A DNA stretch of 8,201 nucleotides from Paracoccaceae bacterium (GCA_024742655.1 JANSYB010000069.1:1-8201); one strand, 5' to 3'. Positions 1 to 5,871 are shown, numbered from the stretch's first letter. The notes: generated by a model from the sequence alone, not told the origin. Program-made: numbers and translations.

Positions 1-335
1 CCGTGTTTCTTCCATTGGTACCACGCCAGCCCGGACGAGCCCATGATATCGGCCATGTCGCGGGTCATTGCCCGGGACGGCGGGCGTTCGGCGGTCGGGC
101 AATGCGCGGGCCAGCCGCGATGATATTGCGGCCAAAGCCCATGAAGGACCCATCCGAAATCCTCGGAGGCATCGCATTGCGGCGATCCGCGTGCGTCGCC
201 CTCCAGCGCGCACCATGTCGGTGACCAGCTCAGCGCCAGCACGTAATAGTCGAATTCGCCCGCGCGCTCCCCGTCGGCACGCGCCGCGCCCGCCGTCATG
301 CACAAGACCAGACCCAACACACGTAACACCTGCAT
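1..335 (-). CDS. Secreted RNase T2 family ribonuclease, N-terminal part (cut by window edge)
   Basis: Seen by translating the minus strand from the ATG at 335-333; the frame stays open to the window edge (111 whole codons). Residues 1-20 form a signal peptide: a hydrophobic core followed by Ala-Arg-Ala just before Asp21, so the enzyme is probably periplasmic or secreted. The mature start has the RNase T2 pattern YVLALSWSP (31-39) with Cys42. The CAS1 motif HGLWPQ (65-70) supplies catalytic His65, and a CAS2-like motif QWKKH (107-111) ends at the edge. Further cysteines at 54 and 79 fit disulfides. RNase T2 enzymes cut single-stranded RNA through a 2',3'-cyclic phosphate and serve in RNA scavenging. 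A good ribosome site (AAAGAGG, 5 bases before ATG) supports the start. The usual CAS2 glutamate appears as Gln107. About half of the protein is outside the window. Family assignment is firm; substrate and role are inferred. Confidence 0.9.
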   Translation of the reverse strand, partial: MQVLRVLGLVLCMTAGAARADGERAGEFDYYVLALSWSPTWCALEGDARGSPQCDASEDFGWVLHGLWPQYHRGWPAHCPTAERPPSRAMTRDMADIMGSSGLAWYQWKKH

Positions 336-344
336 GAAACCCTC

Positions 345-373
345 TTTCCATTTGTCGCGCGGGCCACTATATA
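345..373 (+). promoter_or_regulatory. Candidate promoter for trcR
   Basis: TTTCCA (345-350) and TATATA (368-373) stand 17 bases apart on the plus strand, each matching the sigma70 consensus at 4 of 6 positions. The TATATA box overlaps the -10 of the divergent RNase T2 promoter. A start near 380 would give trcR a leader of nearly 90 bases. Weak by sequence alone; position is the main support. Confidence 0.28.
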
Positions 374-393
374 CCCGCCAAGTTCCCCGACAA
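366..393 (-). promoter_or_regulatory. Candidate sigma70-type promoter for the RNase T2 gene
   Basis: On the minus strand, TTGTCG (393-388, 4 of 6 to the -35 consensus) is followed after 16 bases by TATAGT (371-366, 5 of 6 to the -10 consensus). This leaves a leader of about 25 bases before the ATG at 335. It lies in the divergent spacer, where a promoter is expected. Found by eye only. Confidence 0.45.
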
Positions 394-399
394 CGGAAA

Positions 400-439
400 C
401 CCGTCCCGGTCCCCGGGACCGCCTGATCCAGGCGACGGG
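400..439 (+). promoter_or_regulatory. Possible structured leader RNA of trcR
   Basis: Nested inverted repeats sit just upstream of the trcR ribosome site (AAGGAGA, 453-459). CCCGTC (400-405) pairs with GACGGG (434-439) and encloses two adjacent hairpins: CCGG/CCGG (406-409 with 413-416) and GCCT/AGGC (421-424 with 430-433). An alternative longer hairpin GTCCCGG/CCGGGAC (403-409 with 413-419, 3-base loop) uses part of the same outer strand, so the two folds exclude each other. No T-run follows, so it is not a simple terminator. No known riboswitch class is recognised; function is inferred. Confidence 0.3.
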
Positions 440-467
440 GAAGCTTTGCGTGAAGGAGACGTGAGAG

Positions 468-1220
468 ATGTCAAAACCGCTTATGGCAAAAGCCACGGCC
501 GTCTGGCTGGTGGACAACACGACGATCAGTTTCAAGCAGATCGCCGATTTCGTCGGCATGCATGAACTTGAGATCCAGGGTATCGCCGATGGCGACGTGG
601 CCGCCGGCGTCAAGGGTTTCGACCCGATCGCCAACAACCAGTTGACCCAGGGCGAGATCGAGAAGGCCGAAAAGGATGTGCAGTACAGTCTGAAGCTCAA
701 GCACAACCCGGCCGCCCAGGGCGAGGAAAAGCGCCGCGGTCCGCGCTATACACCTTTGTCGAAGCGTCAGGACCGGCCCAACGCCATCCTGTGGCTGGTG
801 AAGTTCCATCCTGAACTGGCCGACAGCCAGATCGCCAAGCTGGTCGGCACCACAAAGCCGACCATCCAGTCGATCCGCGAACGCACGCACTGGAATATCT
901 CGAACATGCAGCCGATCGACCCGGTGGCCCTTGGCTTGTGCAAACAGTCCGAGCTGGACGCCGCCGTGCAAAAGGCCGCCGCCAAGAAGGCCAAGGACGG
1001 CGAGACGATGGACGATGACGAGCGCCGCAAGCTGCTCTCGACCGAGCAAAGCCTGGAGGCCGATGCGGAACCGCGCATGCCGACCGCCATCGAAGGGCTG
1101 GAAACCTTCAGCCTGACCGGTGCGGACGATGAAGAGGAGAAGGAAGAAGACCTTCTGGATGCCGAGAGCTTCTTCAACCTGCCCTCCGACAACGACGATG
1201 ACGAGGACGAACAGCCCTGA
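468..1220 (+). CDS. trcR: TrcR-family (DUF1013) cell-cycle transcriptional regulator
   Basis: A 250-residue protein recognised as the alphaproteobacterial TrcR/DUF1013 family, named as a cell-cycle transcriptional regulator; detailed function is poorly known to me. The sequence shows two similar helix-turn-helix-like units. Unit 1 spans about 11-67 (core WLV at 13-15, QIADFVG at 24-30, IQGI at 36-39). Unit 2 spans about 107-166 (WLV at 109-111, QIAKLVG at 121-127, IQSI at 133-136). A basic linker (KRRGPRYTPLSKR, 88-100) joins them, and a strongly acidic low-complexity tail begins at about 219. No signal peptide or membrane segment is present, so it acts in the cytoplasm. The start is supported by AAGGAGA ending 8 bases before ATG. 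The gene stands alone, with its own terminator and a divergent RNase T2 gene upstream. Family call is firm; DNA targets are unknown. Confidence 0.9.
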   Translation: MSKPLMAKATAVWLVDNTTISFKQIADFVGMHELEIQGIADGDVAAGVKGFDPIANNQLTQGEIEKAEKDVQYSLKLKHNPAAQGEEKRRGPRYTPLSKRQDRPNAILWLVKFHPELADSQIAKLVGTTKPTIQSIRERTHWNISNMQPIDPVALGLCKQSELDAAVQKAAAKKAKDGETMDDDERRKLLSTEQSLEADAEPRMPTAIEGLETFSLTGADDEEEKEEDLLDAESFFNLPSDNDDDEDEQP

Positions 1221-1245
1221 GGCCGACCCTCGGAATGTTTTTTGG

Positions 1246-1276
1246 ATGCCCGGGCCTTTGTCCCGGGCATTTTTCG
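1246..1276 (+). terminator. Intrinsic terminator of trcR
   Basis: A perfect 9-bp stem, ATGCCCGGG (1246-1254) with CCCGGGCAT (1262-1270), with a 7-base loop and a following TTTT run, beginning 26 bases after the trcR stop. It separates trcR transcription from the next gene. Confidence 0.9.
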
Positions 1277-1323
1277 TTGAAAGCCGTGTAAGTGAAACGG
1301 TCGATTTCGCCGCTGTCTTGCGG

Positions 1324-1412
1324 CATGATCGAAGATCAAGGGAGTCGGGAAACCCTGACTATGCGTCCGCCCGCCGATCGGGGATGCTTGGCATGAATGA
1401 TGGAAGTTCTTG
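1324..1412 (+). repeat. Possible remnant of a dispersed intergenic repeat
   Basis: Translating the spacer from 1324 gives a string containing SRESGNPDYASARR followed by GMNDGSS and a stop. SRESGNP-like strings ending in a GMxxxS-like tail are typical of translated small dispersed repeats in proteobacterial genomes. An imperfect hairpin, AGTCGGG (1343-1349) with CCCTGACT (1353-1360, one bulged T), lies at its left part. The spacer 1277-1412 otherwise shows no gene and no convincing promoter. Recognition rests on memory of the pattern; copy number cannot be seen here. Confidence 0.25.
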
Positions 1413-3164
1413 ATGACGGGTAAATCGGATCACCTGACGCATCTGGTCTATGAGGCCTCGCTGGACAATTCCCTGTGGCCGGAACTTGTGCTTGAGCTGA
1501 CGGAACAGTTGCAGAGTGCGGGCACCGGGCAGCTTTTGGGGGATGAAAACGGCGAGGATCTCGCCAACCTGGCCGAGCATTTTCGGCGCGCCTTCGCAAT
1601 CTCGGAAAAGATGGTTGGCCTTCAGGAGCGCGAGGCGCATCTGGGCGCGGTTCTGAATACGTTTTCCTTTGGTCTGGCCCTGATCGATGACACGGGACAG
1701 GTCATGCTGCAGAACCGGTCGATGTCGGATCGGCTGAGCGGGCTCGAGGCCCCGGCTGGCGGTCTGAGGCTGATCGCGCGTCATGAAGAAGGGATGGACG
1801 GGGATGGCCCGGCCGGGGGCTTGCCGATGGTACGCTGGGTCGAAGCCTGCAACCTCAACGAAGCACCGCGCGCGCTGGCCTTGAAAGATGCGCCGCATGT
1901 CAATCTTCTCATGCTGCCCCGGCGCGAGGCCGTGCGCATGGGCTTTCCGGCCAAGGCGGCGGCCGTTCTCTTGTCGACCGATCTCAGCGGCAATGACGGT
2001 TTGCGCGCCTTTGCCAAGCAGCACGGCCTGACCCGCCGGGAAACGGACATGGCCGGTGCGATGTACCGAACCGGCGACATCAGATCGGCGGCGGCCATGC
2101 TGGGGTTGTCCTATGAAAGCGCGCGCACCTATCTCAAGCGGGTTTATGAAAAATCCGGTGTCAGCGGGCAGGCGGAATTGATCACATCGCTGGCCCGGTC
2201 CCCGCTGGCTGTGTTGCGGCGCCGGCAGGTCACCGGAGAGGAGGCCTACCGTGTGCGCCGCACTATCGCGCTGAGCGACGGGCGCGTGCTGGAGTATTTC
2301 ACCCTTGGGCCCGAGAACGGCTATCCGGTGGTGCATTTCGATGCGCTGGCCGGGATGACGATCGATATCGTTGGGTATCCGGCCGAATGTCTCGAGCATC
2401 TGGAGCGATACAACATCCGGCTCATCACGCCCTGTCGTCCGGGCGGGTTTCGGTCGGACATGAAGCTGATGACAAGCCTGCGGGATTTTGCACCGGACGT
2501 GGAGGAACTGCTTGACCAGATCGGGGTGGGGCGCTTCTCGATCTGCTCGGTATCCTACGGGTCGGGCTCGGCAATGGCGGTCGCGCATGAACTGCAGGGC
2601 CGGATAGATCGGGTGGTGATGTCGTCGGTTTCATATCCCGGCTACAAGCACCCCGACTGGCGCGAACTGGACCTGTTCTATCAGATGTCGGGAATCCTCG
2701 GCCGTTACTGGCCGTCGATGCTGCGCCAGATCATCCCGTTCCTTGTGCGGTCGGTGATGCAAAACGTCGACCGCTATTTCGACCGGACCTGCAAAAAGGC
2801 GAAAAGCGCCCATGACATTGCGTTGTTATCCCATCCCACGATGCGCCGCCGCACGGTCGAGATGCTGGCCGAGAGGACAGCATCTGGCATGGACGGCATG
2901 GTCGAAGAAAACCTGCTGAACGCGCAGGGATGGGACTTTGCGGTTCAGAACATTGGTGTTCCGGTCGAAATCGCACATGGCACTCATGATAATGTCACGC
3001 CCATTCAGGGCGCTGAACTGCTGGTCAGGCATTTACCGCAGGCGCGGCTACTGCGCTTGAAGGACAAGGGCCACTACCATCATATTGTCACCTGGCCCAC
3101 GCTTCTGGCGCGGGCCGCGGGGCACGACACGTCGATCGAAGACCGACACCAACTACCCGGCTGA
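1413..3164 (+). CDS. LuxR-type HTH regulator fused to an alpha/beta-hydrolase
   Basis: A 583-residue cytoplasmic protein in three parts. Residues 1-190 are an unassigned region; the stretch at 77-105 (HLGAVLNTFSFGLALIDDTG followed by QVMLQNR) resembles the PAS-like or sensory segment of LuxR regulators. Residues 205-262 are a LuxR/GerE helix-turn-helix: LTRRET at 206-211, AAAMLGLSYESARTYLKRVY at 226-245, then KSGV. Residues 290-570 look like an alpha/beta-hydrolase: nucleophile elbow SVSYG with Ser381, acid Asp526 in HGTHDNVTP, and His554 in DKGHYHH. The first Gly of the GxSxG elbow is Ser379, and the usual HG oxyanion motif is replaced by HFD (308-310). The substrate cannot be told. A TTG three bases upstream is in frame, but the ATG at 1413 has GGAAG six bases before it and is preferred. 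The gene converges on recR. Likely role: transcription control with a ligand-binding or ligand-hydrolysing output or sensor domain (inference). Confidence 0.85.
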   Translation: MTGKSDHLTHLVYEASLDNSLWPELVLELTEQLQSAGTGQLLGDENGEDLANLAEHFRRAFAISEKMVGLQEREAHLGAVLNTFSFGLALIDDTGQVMLQNRSMSDRLSGLEAPAGGLRLIARHEEGMDGDGPAGGLPMVRWVEACNLNEAPRALALKDAPHVNLLMLPRREAVRMGFPAKAAAVLLSTDLSGNDGLRAFAKQHGLTRRETDMAGAMYRTGDIRSAAAMLGLSYESARTYLKRVYEKSGVSGQAELITSLARSPLAVLRRRQVTGEEAYRVRRTIALSDGRVLEYFTLGPENGYPVVHFDALAGMTIDIVGYPAECLEHLERYNIRLITPCRPGGFRSDMKLMTSLRDFAPDVEELLDQIGVGRFSICSVSYGSGSAMAVAHELQGRIDRVVMSSVSYPGYKHPDWRELDLFYQMSGILGRYWPSMLRQIIPFLVRSVMQNVDRYFDRTCKKAKSAHDIALLSHPTMRRRTVEMLAERTASGMDGMVEENLLNAQGWDFAVQNIGVPVEIAHGTHDNVTPIQGAELLVRHLPQARLLRLKDKGHYHHIVTWPTLLARAAGHDTSIEDRHQLPG

Positions 3165-3395
3165 ACTGCATTTTGTCCCCGTTTGGGGATATTGCCGCCA
3201 ACCGGTTCAAGTCATTGTCGAAAGTATTGACAACGACTTTTGGATACCTGAGTGTTTCGGAAGTTGTTGGGTTGAGTTGCCTCGGGTAAACGGCCCGAGC
3301 TGTTTTCGAATAGGCGTTGGTGCAAGCATAGATTTATTGCCGGACGGCCGGGTGTTTCGTGAGTGGCACCCGGCCGTTCCACGTCAAAGCCTGGT
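3165..3395. other. Convergent intergenic spacer without a gene
   Basis: This 231-base spacer lies between the hydrolase-fusion stop and the recR stop. It is less GC-rich in its middle part than the flanking genes and contains no frame with gene-like protein. A short stem, TCCCC/GGGGA (3176-3180 with 3185-3189), follows the hydrolase gene, and a stronger hairpin sits near recR (listed separately). Confidence 0.6.
3344..3377 (-). terminator. Probable transcription end hairpin after recR
   Basis: A perfect 11-bp inverted repeat, ACGGCCGGGTG (3344-3354) with CACCCGGCCGT (3367-3377), with a 12-base loop, lies 18 bases past the recR stop. No clear T-run follows on either strand, so it may act as a weak or Rho-assisted terminator or an RNA-stabilising end structure. 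Confidence 0.5.
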
Positions 3396-3989
3396 TCACA
3401 GTGCCTTGCGGGCATTCAAGGCGGCATTGATCGTGCCGTCGTCGAGATAATCCAGTTCACCGCCAATCGGCACACCCTGCGCCAGCGAGGTCAGGGTCAC
3501 GCGGCTTTCCAGCTGATCGGCGATGTAGTGGGCGGTGGTCTGTCCATCGACCGTGGCGTTCAGGGCCAGGATGACCTCGGTGATTGTCTCGCTGTCCACC
3601 CGGTCGATCAGCTTGGGAATGCGCAGTTGTTCGGGGCCGACCTGGTCCAGCGCGCTCAGCGTGCCGCCCAGGACATGATACCGCCCCTTGAAGACGCCCG
3701 CGCGCTCCATCGCCCACAGGTCGGCCACATCCTCGACCACACATAGCAGGCCCGTCGCGCGTTTCTCGGAGGCACAGATATCACAGATATCGGTGGTGCC
3801 GACATTCCCGCAGTTGAGGCATTCGCGCGCCGTGACAGCCACCTGCTGCATCAGGTCGGCCAGCGGGCTCAGCAACAGTTCGCGCTTGCGGATCATGTGC
3901 AGCACGGCACGCCGGGCCGACCGCGGGCCCAGCCCCGGCAGTTTGGCCATCATCTCGATCAGCGCGTCGATGTCGCGGGTGGACTTCAT
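3396..3989 (-). CDS. recR: Recombination mediator protein RecR
   Basis: A 197-residue protein of normal RecR length. RecR works with RecF and RecO to load RecA on SSB-coated gapped DNA during recombinational repair. Visible domains: an N-terminal helix-hairpin-helix (about 10-30, [11 protein letters not shown]), a four-cysteine zinc finger (Cys57, Cys60, Cys69, Cys72), a Toprim domain (about 80-175, [17 protein letters not shown] at 82-98), and the C-terminal segment with the conserved [16 protein letters not shown] (168-183). All key cysteines are present and the protein looks intact. It lies 20 bases downstream of ybaB on the same strand, so the two are probably co-transcribed. No good ribosome site precedes its ATG; a small hairpin lies there instead (see findings), which suggests translation coupled to ybaB. 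Confidence 0.97.
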   Translation of the reverse strand: MKSTRDIDALIEMMAKLPGLGPRSARRAVLHMIRKRELLLSPLADLMQQVAVTARECLNCGNVGTTDICDICASEKRATGLLCVVEDVADLWAMERAGVFKGRYHVLGGTLSALDQVGPEQLRIPKLIDRVDSETITEVILALNATVDGQTTAHYIADQLESRVTLTSLAQGVPIGGELDYLDDGTINAALNARKAL

Positions 3990-4009
3990 GTTCTGCTGCA
4001 GAACGCGAC

Positions 4010-4354
4010 CTAGAACGGCAGGTTCATGTCCTTGGGAAGGCCCAGCCCTTCGGTCAGCTTGCCCATCTCTTCCTGCGCCCGCTCATTGGCGCGGGTCTGC
4101 GCAGTCTTGATGGCGGCCAGGATCAGGTCTTCGACCGCTTCCTTGTCGTCGGGGTTGAAGATCGACGGGTCGACATCAAGCGATTTCAGCTCTCCCTTGA
4201 GCGTGCAGGTCGCCTTCACGAGGCCCGCGCCGCTTTCGCCTTCGACGGTCATCACCTTCATCTCTTCCTGCAGCTCGGCCATTTTCGTCTGCATTTCCTG
4301 GGCGGCCTTCATCATCTTGGCCATATCGCCCATCTGGCCCAGTCCTTTGAACAT
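4010..4354 (-). CDS. YbaB/EbfC family nucleoid-associated protein
   Basis: A 114-residue protein matching the YbaB/EbfC family in length and pattern. It has an N-terminal Met/Lys/Glu/Gln-rich helix (about 8-35) with [16 protein letters not shown], then the core [20 protein letters not shown] (37-56), the [20 protein letters not shown] segment (59-78) and a Gly/Pro/Met-rich end. Family members form small dimers that bind DNA without strong sequence specificity and influence nucleoid structure. The start is supported by GGGAGAGA upstream. It is followed directly by recR, the usual partner of this family, and this context strengthens the call. Confidence 0.95.
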   Translation of the reverse strand: MFKGLGQMGDMAKMMKAAQEMQTKMAELQEEMKVMTVEGESGAGLVKATCTLKGELKSLDVDPSIFNPDDKEAVEDLILAAIKTAQTRANERAQEEMGKLTEGLGLPKDMNLPF

Positions 4355-4390
4355 CTCGGTCTCTCCCGGTTTGGGTAAGGGGTTTGTCCC

Positions 4391-4419
4391 TTGATAGGGG
4401 CCACCGCAGAGGGGGGCAA
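4391..4419 (-). promoter_or_regulatory. Candidate promoter for ybaB-recR
   Basis: On the minus strand, TTGCCC (4419-4414) and TATCAA (4396-4391) are separated by 17 bases, about 36 bases upstream of the ybaB ATG. They match the sigma70 boxes at 3 of 6 and 4 of 6 positions. The 134-base spacer (4355-4488) after the Hint gene otherwise holds only a weak 6-bp stem (GGATCG/CGATCC, 4426-4442) and no clear terminator, so readthrough from the Hint gene remains possible. Confidence 0.35.
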
Positions 4420-4488
4420 GGGGCAGGATCGATCGGCGATCCGCGAAGAGCCGCTTGCAGGCCGGTCAGGCTGAACCAGCGTGCGCCG

Positions 4489-5418
4489 TCAGGCGGCATT
4501 GCACCTGTCTAGACGCGCGCGGATCGCCGGTGGCACGAGGCGGGAGGCGCTGATACGGATCTGGGGCAGTTCGGGGATGGTGCGGTCGTTGCCATAAAGC
4601 GCGACATATTCGGCGTAGTTGTCGAAGGCCTGCCGGCCCACATAATCGATGAAGGTTTCCGCCGGGGCGCCCTCGGCAAGGATGATGTCGTGATACTCGG
4701 TCTCGACGTGGTAGACCGTGTAGCTTTTGCCCATCTCGGACAATGGCACGTTGATGATCGATGTTCCGTTGACCATTGCACCCGCATTGATCAGCAAACC
4801 ATCGATGAGCAGCGCATGGTCCGCCGTCAGCACGAGGTCGCGCACCGGCAGACCATCCCCCAGAGCCCCGGCCAGCACCCGCACTGGCATCAGCCGCTCT
4901 GCCGGGCCGAACCGGGTGGATACGGTCTGCCGACCGATCCATTTGATGGGCACGGTGGTCCCGTCTTGTTTGAGCAACCGATCTCCAATCGCCAGCTCCT
5001 CGACCGCGACAGGCCCGTCTTGTGTCGCGATGCGGGTTCCGGCCAGAAAGCAAGCGGGCGTGGTGGCCGTCACGGAATCGTCCACCTCGGAATAGGAGAA
5101 GGATGCGGGGAAGTCCGATGACGACAACCCCACTTCGGGACTTGCAAGGAAGAAGCCGAACTCGTCATCCTCCATGACCAGGAATGTCCGGCCGCCGAAA
5201 TCGTAAAGTCCGTAATACTGCGCGTCGAAGGCGCTGTAATCCGGGTTCAGCGTTTCGCCGGGGCGCGCGACACCATCGATAGTCGGGCTTACTTCCTCAA
5301 AAGTCGATGCAGAGTTCCCTACGCTGAAAGGCCCCTTGGATGCGATTTCCCCGTCCAGTGGCGCACCAGGGGTTGTCCCGGTGTAGTAGAAAAAGCTGTT
5401 GATTGTGAAAGTGCCCAT
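4489..5418 (-). CDS. Hint (hedgehog/intein) domain protein
   Basis: A 309-residue protein. Residues 1-120 are an unrecognised, acidic, aromatic-rich region with no signal peptide or membrane segment. From about 121 it matches the bacterial Hint_2 type. The putative nucleophile Cys123 is in ACFLAGTRI (122-130), followed by the VEELAIGDRLL block (139-149), the TADH block (Thr198, His201), and a late block with His237 and His243. The last 45 residues (FDNYAEYVALYGNDRTIPEL and following) are a tail common in such proteins. Hint domains carry out self-cleavage or protein splicing; here the outcome, and whether cleavage occurs, is unknown. GAGG five bases before ATG supports the start, and an AT-rich stretch (about 5436-5462) lies upstream. 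Position between acnA and ybaB suggests an accessory insertion. Family call is strong; biological role is unknown. Confidence 0.87.
   Translation of the reverse strand: MGTFTINSFFYYTGTTPGAPLDGEIASKGPFSVGNSASTFEEVSPTIDGVARPGETLNPDYSAFDAQYYGLYDFGGRTFLVMEDDEFGFFLASPEVGLSSSDFPASFSYSEVDDSVTATTPACFLAGTRIATQDGPVAVEELAIGDRLLKQDGTTVPIKWIGRQTVSTRFGPAERLMPVRVLAGALGDGLPVRDLVLTADHALLIDGLLINAGAMVNGTSIINVPLSEMGKSYTVYHVETEYHDIILAEGAPAETFIDYVGRQAFDNYAEYVALYGNDRTIPELPQIRISASRLVPPAIRARLDRCNAA
4514..4639 (-). repeat. Direct repeat, copy 1 (3' end of the Hint gene)
   Basis: This segment aligns without gaps to 5683-5808 at an offset of 1169 bases. Positions 4514-4626 match at 112 of 113 bases; the one difference (4609, T versus C) is silent in a Glu codon. 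The match weakens over the last 13 bases (four differences). It encodes residues about 260-302 of the Hint protein. Confidence 0.95.
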
Positions 5419-5606
5419 GCCTGCCTCGCTTAGTTCAAAAAAATTTTCTTAGCTTATTCTGCGTCAGCGTCCAACGACAAGCGATTACAGGCACAGTTGG
5501 AAAAAAGGGAAATCGCTGTGGCGCTATCTGACTTTGCCTGTTCCCGCCTTGGCCTCTTTGCCCGACAGAACAAACCTCGTCAGGCGGATCAGCCTGGCGT
5601 ACCGAG
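5419..5606. other. Spacer upstream of the Hint gene
   Basis: This 188-base spacer holds no gene-like frame. Next to the Hint start it contains an AT-rich run (5436-5462, with AAAAAAATTTT) that stands out from the GC-rich surroundings and is the likely promoter area. Paired -35/-10 boxes are not convincing by eye. Confidence 0.45.
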
Positions 5607-5632
5607 AAAAGGCGCCACGCTGGGCGCCTTTT
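5607..5632 (-). terminator. Terminator left behind by the broken second Hint gene
   Basis: A perfect 10-bp stem, AAAAGGCGCC (5607-5616) with GGCGCCTTTT (5623-5632), with a 6-base loop. The A/T flanks give a T-run on both strands, so it can work in both directions. It begins 25 bases after the stop codon of the Hint remnant, so it probably served that gene when intact. It would now also catch any readthrough from acnA. Confidence 0.85.
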
Positions 5633-5657
5633 GCGTTTTCTGTCGGCGCATTCGCCC

Positions 5658-5808
5658 TCAGACCGCGTTGCGGGCATTGAGGCGCGCGCGGATCGCCGGT
5701 GGCACGAGGCGGGAGGCGCTGATACGGATCTGGGGCAGTTCGGGGATGGTGCGGTCGTTGCCATAAAGCGCGACATACTCGGCGTAGTTGTCGAACGCCG
5801 ACCGGTCC
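5658..5808 (-). pseudogene. 3' remnant of a second Hint-domain gene
   Basis: The minus strand carries in frame the last roughly 49 codons of a Hint protein: DRSAFDNYAEYVALYGNDRT, then the IPEL...RARL tail, ending NARNAV and a TGA at 5660-5658. Everything upstream (Cys, TADH and His blocks, N-terminal region) is absent; homology stops at about 5808, only 12 bases from the acnA terminator. Copy-specific ends (NARNAV here, DRCNAA in the intact gene; DRSAF versus GRQAF) suggest a paralog rather than a fresh exact copy. No start codon or ribosome site fits, so it is not expected to be translated. It probably arose by deletion of a tandem or converted Hint gene (inference). Confidence 0.85.
5683..5808 (-). 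repeat. Direct repeat, copy 2 (inside the Hint remnant)
   Basis: Partner of 4514-4639 in the same orientation; 121 of 126 bases are identical, and the first 113 differ at one silent position only. Such identity at third codon positions points to recent duplication or gene conversion rather than protein-level constraint alone. Confidence 0.95.
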
Positions 5809-5820
5809 TGCAAAACGAGA

Positions 5821-5847
5821 ACAGGGGCGCCCGTAAGGCGCCCCTGT
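5821..5847 (-). terminator. Intrinsic terminator of acnA
   Basis: A perfect 11-bp stem, ACAGGGGCGCC (5821-5831) with GGCGCCCCTGT (5837-5847), with a 5-base loop. It starts 24 bases past the acnA stop and is followed on the minus strand by the T-rich TCTCGTTTT. Confidence 0.88.
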
Positions 5848-5871
5848 GTTACGTTTCGGTGTTGTCCTGAC

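Noticed and set aside
471..1049. 192-codon minus-strand frame across trcR
   Set aside because: Antisense shadow of trcR with low-complexity Leu/Gly/Asp content and no supporting start signals.
1342..1346. GAGTC, a GANTC (CcrM methylation) site upstream of the hydrolase fusion
   Set aside because: A single 5-base site is expected by chance and is not placed at a recognisable promoter.
1359..2588. Long (409-codon) open frame on the minus strand inside the hydrolase-fusion gene
   Set aside because: It is antisense to a gene with clear domains, its protein has no recognisable family pattern, and long antisense frames are common in GC-rich DNA.
3085..3450. Plus-strand frame spanning the convergent spacer
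   Set aside because: It overlaps the end of the hydrolase fusion and the end of recR, lacks a convincing ribosome site and resembles no known protein.
3990..4004. GTTC-N7-GAAC as a LexA operator before recR
   Set aside because: As far as I recall, alphaproteobacterial LexA boxes are direct repeats (GTTC-N7-GTTC or GAAC-N7-GAAC); this is an inverted pair, sits inside an operon and is better explained as a hairpin.
4426..4442. GGATCG/CGATCC stem as a terminator for the Hint gene
   Set aside because: Only 6 bp, with no T-run after it on the minus strand.
5435..5776. Minus-strand frame whose first residues repeat a frame inside the Hint gene
   Set aside because: The match is the out-of-frame reading of the duplicated DNA; the true reading frame is the Hint tail.
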